NCBI GenBank assembly: GCA_032249695.1
Contig: JAVVHE010000018.1
Span: forward strand, 1 to 55,850
Reading direction: 5' to 3'
Source of the DNA: JAVVHE01 sp032249695
GTDB lineage: Bacteria > Pseudomonadota > Alphaproteobacteria > Sphingomonadales > Sphingomonadaceae
Length of the DNA: 55,850 nt
A program made the translations under genes and the position numbers. Position 1 is the first letter of the stretch, and each line of letters begins with the position of its first letter. Shown piece after piece: positions 49,935-55,850 of this stretch. The notes beneath the pieces were generated by a model. It was not told the origin of the DNA and did no database searches. It worked only from the letters and a program-made list of their open reading frames with translations.

Positions 49935-51065
49935 ATGACAGCGCCCCGCCCCCGCATCCTGCACCTGCATTCCAGCTTCGATCTGGGAGGCAAGGAGGCG
50001 CGCGATGTCGAGCTGATGAACGCGTGGGGCGATCGCTTTCGGCATGTGATCGTCAGCTCGCAGCCCGGAGCGGCAGGAGCGGCCGACCTGATCGGCGCGC
50101 ATGTGCCGTTCAGCATCGCGCGCGACGCGCCGCCGCTGGCTGGGCGGCCGGCACCGGGGCGGCTGCGGGCGCTGGCTCGGTATCTGCGCGGCTTCGATCT
50201 CGTGCTCAGCTTCAATTTCGGCGCCATGGACGGCGTGCTCGCGAACCGGCTGTTCGCTCGGCGCCCGCTGGTGCACCATGAGGACGGGTTCAATTCGGAC
50301 GAGGTCGCGGGCCAGAAGCGCTCGCGCGTGCTGTATCGGCGGCTGGCGCTGCCGGGCGCGCGCAATGTCGTGGTGCCGTCGCAAACGCTTGAGCGCATCG
50401 CAGCCAGCTGGGGCGTGCGCCCGCCGCGGCTGCAGCGCGTGCCGAACGGCATCGATGCGGCGCTGTTCGCCGAGCCGCCGCCGCGCGATTCGATTCCCGG
50501 CCTGCCCGACGATCAATCGGTGGTGGTGGGCACGGTTGCGGGCCTGCGTCCGGTCAAGAACCTGCCGCTGCTGGTGCGCAGCTTCGCGCAGGCGTTGCGC
50601 GTGGCGCAGATCCCAGCCCGGTTGGCGATCGTCGGCCGGGGATCGGACGAAGGCGCGATCCGTGCGGCGGCCGAACAACACGGCGTTGCCGAGCGCGTGC
50701 ACCTGCCCGGCTTCCTGCCGCATCCGCACCGGTATATCGGCCGGTTCGACCTTTTCGCGCTATCGTCGGACAGCGAGCAGTTCCCGATCAGTCTTGTCGA
50801 AGCGATGGCCGCGGGATTGCCCGCCGCCTGCACCGACGTCGGCGACGTCCGGGCGATCGTCACCGAGGAGAACCGCGCCTGGCTCGCCCCGGCCGGCGAC
50901 GCTGCGGCCCTAGCCCGCTCGCTCGCCGCGCTGATCGGCGACGCGGCACTGCGCCAGCGGCTGGGCGAGGCCAACCGCGCCCGGGTGCGCGCGGAATATA
51001 GCCGCGACACGATGATTGCCCGCTACGAGGCCATCTACGGCGCCGCACTGGGGCAGCCGGCGTGA
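49935..51065 (+). CDS. GT4-type glycosyltransferase
   Basis: A 376-aa GT-B fold enzyme. The N-domain opens RILHLHSSFDLGGKEARDVE, with LVHHEDGFNSDE and VVVPSQTLERIA further on. The nucleotide-sugar domain has VGTVAGLRPVKNLPLLVRSF, RLAIVGRGSDEGAIR and the GT4 signature FALSSDSEQFPISLVEAMAAG with its E-x7-E pair. It resembles sugar transferases of exosortase/EPS loci but no other EPS genes are in view. Its promoter must lie in the 124 bp shared with the divergent asparagine-synthase-like gene. Confidence 0.87.
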   Translation: MTAPRPRILHLHSSFDLGGKEARDVELMNAWGDRFRHVIVSSQPGAAGAADLIGAHVPFSIARDAPPLAGRPAPGRLRALARYLRGFDLVLSFNFGAMDGVLANRLFARRPLVHHEDGFNSDEVAGQKRSRVLYRRLALPGARNVVVPSQTLERIAASWGVRPPRLQRVPNGIDAALFAEPPPRDSIPGLPDDQSVVVGTVAGLRPVKNLPLLVRSFAQALRVAQIPARLAIVGRGSDEGAIRAAAEQHGVAERVHLPGFLPHPHRYIGRFDLFALSSDSEQFPISLVEAMAAGLPAACTDVGDVRAIVTEENRAWLAPAGDAAALARSLAALIGDAALRQRLGEANRARVRAEYSRDTMIARYEAIYGAALGQPA

Positions 51066-51312
51066 CGCGGAAGACGGTCGTTCGGCTGCTGGCGGGGCTG
51101 CTCGCGGGGGATGGCGTCAACGGTCGCGCCGCGCGCAGAACGCCCTGTGGACCGCATCGGTCGATGCCGATCCGGACACGGGGCACGGCTTCCTCACTGC
51201 AGCCAACGACGGCCGCGACTGCCAGTCGCTGAACGCATTTCAACAGCGTAGAGGAACGGCCGCCGACAAGATCCATTCCCGGCACGTCCGCCCAGCGCAA
51301 GCCAATGGACGT

Positions 51313-52038
51313 TCAGGGCGCGCCGAGTCCCGTCAGCCACTCGATGAAGGCTGACACCGACAGCCACGCGCCAAACGCGATGCGATCGGGGCACGTGGGG
51401 ACGATGAGCGCTGCGACAAGCGCGCCGCCGCTGGCGAAGAGGATGACCGGGCCCAGCCCCTGCCAGCCGACCCATGCTCCGATCGCGCCTACGAGCAGCG
51501 GGTCGCCGCCGCCCACCCCATCGCGCCCCGCCAGCGCGCGGTAGCCGAGGCGCAGCGCTTCGAGCGCCACGAAGCCCAGCGCGAAGCCGATCAGGCCGTC
51601 GCTGAGCAGCCCGGCGTGCCAGCTTGCGATGAGCCCGGCGGCAGCGAGCGGCAGGGTCAGCGCGAGCGGGAGCCAGCGAGCCGCCGAGTCGAGCAGCGCC
51701 AGCGCGAGCAGCGCGTAGCCGAGCACCGCGGTCGCGAGGATCCAGCCGGGCGGCACCGCGAACGCGCAGGCCGCGCCGACGGCCAGCCCGCCAACCTCAC
51801 CCCAGAACACCGCGCGCGGGATCGCTGCTGCGCAGCGGCTGCAGCGCCCGCGTTGCAGCATATACGATGCGAGCGGGATCAGCTCGGCGGGCCGCAGAGC
51901 AGCTCCGCACGCGCGGCACCGCGAGCGACCGGCCGCCACCTGCTCGCCCCGCGGCCAACGGTCGGCGACGAGCGCCAGGAAGCTGCCGACCGCCGGGCCA
52001 CTCAGCACCATCAGAAGCTGCACTGCGCCCATCGCCAT
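51313..52038 (-). CDS. type IV prepilin peptidase (A24 family)
   Basis: A 241-aa integral membrane aspartyl protease that cleaves and N-methylates prepilin-like proteins. VGSFLALVADRWPRGE opens it. The zinc-binding cysteines are CRACGAAL and CSRCAAAI. The catalytic aspartates are in LALLDSAARWLP and the GxGD-type motif GGGDPLLVGAIGAWVG. No pilin or secretion genes are adjacent. Translation could begin at the first or second of two nearby ATGs. Confidence 0.87.
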   Translation of the reverse strand: MAMGAVQLLMVLSGPAVGSFLALVADRWPRGEQVAAGRSRCRACGAALRPAELIPLASYMLQRGRCSRCAAAIPRAVFWGEVGGLAVGAACAFAVPPGWILATAVLGYALLALALLDSAARWLPLALTLPLAAAGLIASWHAGLLSDGLIGFALGFVALEALRLGYRALAGRDGVGGGDPLLVGAIGAWVGWQGLGPVILFASGGALVAALIVPTCPDRIAFGAWLSVSAFIEWLTGLGAP

Positions 52039-52154
52039 CGCAGCGCCGGGTGCAGCCGATGACAGGCCGGGTCAACCGTAATAACCTTATTGGCACTTGT
52101 AATGTAGGATTTGTTGCCCTTCCGGTTGTGTCCACGAAATGCACGGAGGTTGCG

Positions 52155-55100
52155 ATGACGGATTTTCAGACCACAGCCGAGGCCATCCTTACCCCTGCCG
52201 GGCCGGATAACGGCGGCGGCGGCATCGGCCAGCGCAGCGTCACAGCTGCGATCAACGCCCGCACGCCACTGCCACTGGTGCTGGACGGCATGACAGGCGA
52301 CACGGTCGACCTCATCAACAACCTGACGACTGGCGCGCTGGTGCGGAAGCTGCCGGGCATCCCACCGGGGTCGCAGGGCCGCACCTATGAGCTGGAGCTC
52401 TTGCCCGATCCGGGCAGCGGTTCGCTTGCGCTGCCACCGCTGATCCGTGGCAACCGGCTGGGCACGCTGACGTTTGTCGACCTGAACGGCCAGCCTGCGA
52501 GCGGCAACGGCATCGCAGGCATCAGCCTGAGCTCGGGCGCGTTTCTCGCTTCCAGCGAGACGTTCGCGCCGACGATCGACCTCGCGACCGGCTGGCGGCT
52601 GCGCTTCAGCTTCCGCACCCCCTCGGGCGTCAACAACAGCAGCTGCCCATGGGCCAGTTTCGGCCGGCGCACCGGCTCGGGCAATTATGGCGTGACGGCC
52701 TACGAGGTCGGCGGCGGCGCGCTTGAGGCGGCAATCGAGGATTCGCGCTTCGGCCGCGTGCTCATTCGATCGAACGCGACGCCGCGCAACCAGCGCGTCG
52801 ATGCCGACCTGACGTGGGATGCGGTAACGCAGCAACTGCGGTGGCGCGTGAACGGCGCGATCAGCGGCGCCGCGATCGGCTGCCCCTTCCGGCCCGACAT
52901 TGCGGGCGGCAAGTTTTTCGTCGGCACCAACCCCGCGCTCACCACGGCCTACACCCCCACCGGAGCGATTTTCGCGGCCGGGCTCGATATCCTGAACGCA
53001 GGCGTTGCCGACAGCTATGCGCCCGTGCCCTCGACCGCCACGCTCGCCATTGCCGAAGCGCAGCAACTGTGCGTCGACACGATCGGACTCTACGCCCCCG
53101 TGCCCGCAGCCGGCACGATCGAGGTGCGATATCAAAGCGCGACGGGAGCGAGCGGCGAGACCATCGCGGTCGCGGTCGACGGCTATGCGAACATCGTCGA
53201 ACGGTTGCCGCGCTTTGTCTCGGGCGACTCGCCCTTCACCACCATCGATCTGGGCAGCGCGCCCGCGACGCAGGCGCTGGTGCTGACCTCGCCGGGCCGC
53301 GGGCGGATCGCTGCGGCGTCGTCGGTCGATTATCGTGGCCCGGGCACGCTGATCGATCTGTCCCCGAACGGAAATCCGGTGCGTGCGACCACGGCCTACG
53401 ACCCGACCGGCGGGACCGGAGCGGGCGCGAACCCGGTCGGCGGCGTGACGCGCGGATGGACCGGGCCGATGCGGCTGCAGCAGGGCGATGCCGTCCGCGA
53501 GGTGACGCTGACCGAGCTCAACAATCCGCCACGGCTGAACGGCGGCGGCGAGGCGTGGGGTCATGCCGACGATCTCTGGGTGCCGATCCTTGCGCTGATG
53601 AACGGCTATCAGACATCGAACTACCTGTTCCCGAGGCTTGGGACCGAAACACCGGTCGTCACCGTTGCAGCCGTGCCCGAGGCTGGCGCGGGCAGCATCC
53701 GCATCGGGCGGGAGGGCTCGGACCTTGTGGTCGGGGACACCGTGCCCTTCGATCAGGTGAAGCGCCTGGGCTGGTGGAAGCCCGGCGTGGCGACGGTCGG
53801 CGCCGGCTGCGCGCTGGAGCTGACGATCAGCGTCCCCGGTGCGAGCAGCCGCGAGACATACGCTCTCAAAATCACCGATGCACCCCGCCCGGCGGCATTC
53901 GGCTGGTGGGAGCAGGCAAGCGTGCTGATGGCCGACGACCATACCGGCCTGCGCTGGGCCAATCGCGGCGGCGACTGGTCGGGGATCGACGGGCTGTATG
54001 GCGCGCAACCGCATGCGCAGACCGCCGCGATCACGTCGCCGCAGACGGTGACGATCGACGTGACGCAGATGGTGCGCGCGTTCGGTCCGCAATTCTTCCT
54101 ACGCGCGGCGAGCACCACGGCGAGCGTGGTGCTGCAGCCGTCCGCCAATGCCCAGAACACTGCCGCCGAGCCGCTGCTCCGCGTCGTCGACGGCCCGCGC
54201 GCGGGTAGTTACAAGGCATCGCGCTACGGCCAGCTGGCCGACAGCGACTCGACCGGATGGCGGCAGAACAATAGCGGCGTCGGCTGGATCGTGCTGCGCA
54301 CCCAGCCCGCGGTGCTGGCCTTCGATGGCGCGGGCACGGCGGCGCAGCTGGCGAGCGCGAGCCGCATCGAGCTGGTGTTGACCGTCGCAGGAACGTTCGG
54401 CGGCGGCACCGCGCTGCAGCTGTTCCGCCCCACGCCCGTCCCGCCGCGGCCCGGTCCGCGCGTGGCCGCATCAAGCGCTACCCCGACGCGCCAGCGGCCC
54501 GACCTGCTGGTGGCGATCGACCGGAACGAGGACTGGCAGGCGATGCTGGCGAACGCCTCCCCGCGCGAGCGTTCGGGCGGGCAGCCAGCGAACGCGGTCG
54601 TCGCGAACGGCTGCATCTATGGCGCGATCCCCGCGGGCTCGAACACCGGCCTTGATCTGCTGCGCGGCTTCTGGCGCGACGACGGTTCCGGCTATCCCGT
54701 CGTCCGCATGGCGCGCATGGTCGGCTGGCACGCCAATTACCGCCCGTCCGATTTGAACCTCGGCGCGTCGCCCGGCGTATCGGGCAAGAGCCCGGGGCCG
54801 ATCGCGACGGGCAAGGCGAACCTCAGCTCGATCGACGAGGGCCGCGGCGGGCGGGCGATCAGCGGGCTGGGCGGCTGGTCGTGCCGCATGCAGCGCGGCC
54901 GCGGCACCGACATGGTCAACCCGTCGACCTCGCCGCTCGGCCCCTGGATGGCGTTCGGCGACTATAATTACTTCCTCAGCGGCGACACGAACGGCCTGAC
55001 GATTTTCGGCGTCAACCCGCTGCCGCGCATGCGCTGGCTATGGATCGAAACGGTGCACGCCGTGAACAGCCTGACGCCCGATGGCCGCTGGCAGCGCGAC

Positions 55101-55385
55101 GGCGTCTTCGAACTCTACGTAAACGGCCGCAAATATTGCGAGAGCCGCAGCCTCGAATACCGGATCAGCGGCAATCCGTGGCTGTGGGATGCGGTCTGGT
55201 TCAACGAATATAACGGCGGCACCACATCGAGCCTAGTCGATCGGCCGTGGCCCTTCGTCGTCGGGCCAACCTATGTCACCGGCGGCACCGCCCCGATCGC
55301 GCCGCCCGATGGCTGGAGCGTGCCGTTCGTCGGAGCCGACGGCAAGCCGGGCGAAACGCTGAGCTACGTGCCAGACATCGGCTGA
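52155..55385 (+). CDS. 1076-aa protein with concanavalin-like and PL14-like regions, unknown function
   Basis: I do not recognise the whole protein. Residues about 130-270 (DLATGWRLRFSFRTPSG, VDADLTWDAVTQQLRWRVNG) look like a LamG/concanavalin sandwich. A DNRLRE-like beta domain may follow (VTIDVTQMVRAFGPQFFLRA). Residues about 830-1060 (VSGKSPGPIATGKANL, GWSCRMQRGRG, DGVFELYVNGRKY, AVWFNEYNGG) resemble the beta-jelly-roll of PL14-type polysaccharide lyases. There is no signal peptide or membrane helix. ATG 52155 has a strong GGAGG. The upstream 100 bp are AT-rich compared with the surroundings. It is the last gene before the tRNA-Leu fragment. Confidence 0.8.
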   Translation: MTDFQTTAEAILTPAGPDNGGGGIGQRSVTAAINARTPLPLVLDGMTGDTVDLINNLTTGALVRKLPGIPPGSQGRTYELELLPDPGSGSLALPPLIRGNRLGTLTFVDLNGQPASGNGIAGISLSSGAFLASSETFAPTIDLATGWRLRFSFRTPSGVNNSSCPWASFGRRTGSGNYGVTAYEVGGGALEAAIEDSRFGRVLIRSNATPRNQRVDADLTWDAVTQQLRWRVNGAISGAAIGCPFRPDIAGGKFFVGTNPALTTAYTPTGAIFAAGLDILNAGVADSYAPVPSTATLAIAEAQQLCVDTIGLYAPVPAAGTIEVRYQSATGASGETIAVAVDGYANIVERLPRFVSGDSPFTTIDLGSAPATQALVLTSPGRGRIAAASSVDYRGPGTLIDLSPNGNPVRATTAYDPTGGTGAGANPVGGVTRGWTGPMRLQQGDAVREVTLTELNNPPRLNGGGEAWGHADDLWVPILALMNGYQTSNYLFPRLGTETPVVTVAAVPEAGAGSIRIGREGSDLVVGDTVPFDQVKRLGWWKPGVATVGAGCALELTISVPGASSRETYALKITDAPRPAAFGWWEQASVLMADDHTGLRWANRGGDWSGIDGLYGAQPHAQTAAITSPQTVTIDVTQMVRAFGPQFFLRAASTTASVVLQPSANAQNTAAEPLLRVVDGPRAGSYKASRYGQLADSDSTGWRQNNSGVGWIVLRTQPAVLAFDGAGTAAQLASASRIELVLTVAGTFGGGTALQLFRPTPVPPRPGPRVAASSATPTRQRPDLLVAIDRNEDWQAMLANASPRERSGGQPANAVVANGCIYGAIPAGSNTGLDLLRGFWRDDGSGYPVVRMARMVGWHANYRPSDLNLGASPGVSGKSPGPIATGKANLSSIDEGRGGRAISGLGGWSCRMQRGRGTDMVNPSTSPLGPWMAFGDYNYFLSGDTNGLTIFGVNPLPRMRWLWIETVHAVNSLTPDGRWQRDGVFELYVNGRKYCESRSLEYRISGNPWLWDAVWFNEYNGGTTSSLVDRPWPFVVGPTYVTGGTAPIAPPDGWSVPFVGADGKPGETLSYVPDIG

Positions 55386-55407
55386 GGAGACCGCGCCGTG
55401 GCGGCGG

Positions 55408-55460
55408 TGGTGCGGGCGGTCGGACTCGAACCGACATGGATCGCTCCGGCGGATTTTGAG
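55408..55460 (-). other. 3' fragment of tRNA-Leu (CAA): attachment-site end of an integrated element
   Basis: Read on the minus strand, the fragment runs from an anticodon loop CTCAAAA through the 3' side of the anticodon stem TCCGC. It then continues through a long variable arm, the T arm GTCGG-TTCGAGT-CCGAC and the 3' acceptor strand CGCCCGC with ACCA. The upstream half (5' acceptor, D arm and 5' anticodon stem) is missing and replaced by unrelated DNA. A 3' tRNA remnant beside an integrase gene is the usual att site of a tRNA-targeting element. The exact crossover is not determined. Confidence 0.8.
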
Positions 55461-55583
55461 GAGCCCCGGATGCGCTATCCCTTGTGTATCCGGCGACCGC
55501 CGATTGTACGATAACGCCTTGTAGCCACTCGGCTTTTCAAGCGTTTTCCGCAATCTCGGACCGCCGTTCATACGATAGGGCTT

Positions 55584-55616
55584 GATCTCTGGGTGCTCCC
55601 ATTTTGCACCCAGATC
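55584..55616. repeat. hairpin upstream of the integrase
   Basis: TCTGGGTGC (55588-55596) and GCACCCAGA (55606-55614) form a perfect 9-bp stem with a 9-base loop, flanked by GATC on both sides. It lies 21 bp before the integrase start. It could be an integrase/excisionase binding site or a transcription attenuator. Confidence 0.55.
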
Positions 55617-55636
55617 GGCCCTCGAAGGAGGTCCAG

Positions 55637-55850
55637 GTGCCAAAATCAAAGCTCACAAAATCCGTCGTCGACGCAGCCGTTCCCCGCAGCACCACCTATG
55701 AAATTTGGGACACCATGATCCCTGGGCTCCTCTTGAAGGTGACCCCCGCGGGACGCAAGACCTTCATGCTCGCCTACACCACGGCGAACGGTCAGCGTGA
55801 TCTGCCCCCCGCTGAGTGGCCCAGAGACTATGATAGTCTGGACCACGAAA
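55637..55850 (+). pseudogene. phage-type tyrosine integrase, N-terminal part only, probably interrupted
   Basis: The frame starts MPKSKLTKSVVDAAVP, then YEIWDTMIPGLLLKVTPAGRK and TFMLAYTTANGQR. This is the N-terminal arm-binding domain (DUF4102 type) of P4-like tRNA integrases. GAAGGAGGT precedes the GTG by a few bases. After GQR the reading becomes DLPPAEWPRDYDS, unlike the family's conserved continuation. This change coincides with what looks like an insertion-sequence end at 55798. The frame runs off the window, so the catalytic domain is not visible. It sits just inside the tRNA-Leu att remnant and points into the element. Confidence 0.7.
55798..55850 (+). mobile_element. probable insertion-sequence terminus (IS3-like), truncated by window end
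   Basis: From 55798 the sequence TGATCTGCCCCCC followed by GCTGAGTGGCCCAG resembles the terminal repeats of IS3-type elements. A perfect 7-bp palindrome AGACTAT-G-ATAGTCT (55825-55839) and GGACCACGAAA follow. It coincides with the loss of integrase similarity. The transposase and the other end are outside the window, so the family is a guess from the terminus. Confidence 0.45.

Noticed and set aside
48017..50281. A 754-codon open frame on the plus strand
   Set aside because: It lies antisense to the asparagine-synthase-like gene, whose PP-loop and fold are clear. The plus-strand reading is His/Arg-rich and shows no domain. It is a shadow of GC-rich codon bias.
51062..51232. A 56-codon frame overlapping the glycosyltransferase stop (GTGA)
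   Set aside because: The overlap is suggestive, but the product is arginine/threonine-rich with no homology and the remaining 80 bp show nothing. The evidence is too weak to call a gene.
52090..52104. TTGGCAC resembling a sigma-54 -24 element upstream of the 1076-aa gene
   Set aside because: The required GC of the -12 element is absent at the correct spacing (ATGT is found instead), so it is not a sigma-54 promoter.
52011..54092. A 693-codon minus-strand open frame
   Set aside because: It is antisense to the 1076-aa gene. That gene has a good ribosome binding site and protein-like beta-strand periodicity, while the minus frame is Arg/Gly/His-rich without any recognisable motif.
55408..55500. 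An intact tRNA on the minus strand at this site
   Set aside because: Only the 3' part from the anticodon loop folds. The DNA on the 5' side cannot form the acceptor, D or anticodon stems, so it is a remnant rather than a functional tRNA.
1..55850. CRISPR arrays, rRNA operons or replication origins
   Set aside because: I saw no regularly spaced direct repeats, no rRNA-like sequence, and no cluster of DnaA boxes or parS-like sites in the window.

Overview
The window is high-GC DNA from an alphaproteobacterium, most likely Sphingomonadales (Sphingomonas-like). The support is a PhyR/NepR/EcfG general stress response locus with a HisKA_2-type sensor, a MucR regulator, a FYDLN-type TIGR02300 protein next to tRNA-Ala, a two-gene egtB-egtD cluster, a CioAB-like bd oxidase and the overall codon usage. 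Most of it is ordinary core chromosome with tightly packed, often 1-4 nt overlapping genes. The right-hand 3-4 kb becomes accessory.

Layout. 1-9.4 kb: pyruvate kinase, a PLP transsulfuration-type enzyme, gluQ, a HIG1-like membrane protein, cobalamin adenosyltransferase, egtB-egtD with a GST, and etfBA. 9.7-10.7 kb: a small stress island (PPOX-type general stress protein, 57-aa hydrophilic protein, entericidin lipoprotein) read from two back-to-back EcfG-type promoters. 10.7-17 kb: rplM-rpsI, a PsiF-like exported protein, the tyrosine catabolic genes hppD and hmgA separated by a small coupled ORF, and a coupled GNAT/fatty-acid-hydroxylase pair. 17-25 kb: dihydroorotase, YgfZ, a poorly coding 876-bp stretch, tRNA-Ala(GGC), TIGR02300 protein, MFS pump, arfB, transketolase. 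25-28 kb: a PEP-CTERM-like extracellular nuclease coupled to a peptidoglycan-binding-type protein. 28-31.8 kb: the general stress response locus. 31.8-48 kb: cydAB, GST, MoxR ATPase, OlsB-like acyltransferase, TPR protein, AmpG-like transporter, argG, msrB, EamA transporter, a SolA-like oxidase, trpS, DUF4136 lipoprotein, universal stress protein, Nfu, tsaB-rimI, mucR, YciI-like protein. 48-55.4 kb: an asparagine-synthase-like protein divergent from a GT4 glycosyltransferase, a prepilin peptidase, and a 1076-aa protein with lectin/lyase-like folds. 55.4 kb to the end: a 3' fragment of tRNA-Leu(CAA), then the start of a phage-type integrase that appears to be cut by an insertion sequence. This is the left boundary of an integrated element that runs off the window.

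The most unusual feature is the stress locus. The sigma factor ORF (27995-28762, minus) carries an in-frame NepR-like anti-sigma segment at its N-terminus, with no stop and no ATG, GTG or TTG codon between the two parts. It is co-transcribed with a 44-aa membrane protein from a consensus EcfG promoter (GGAAC-N17-CGTT). A separate NepR lies across the divergent region, directly upstream of a PhyP-like HisKA_2 protein whose ATP-binding domain has lost its recognisable N and G boxes. Together these suggest an unusual sigma/anti-sigma wiring, which feeds at least the stress genes near 10.4 kb.
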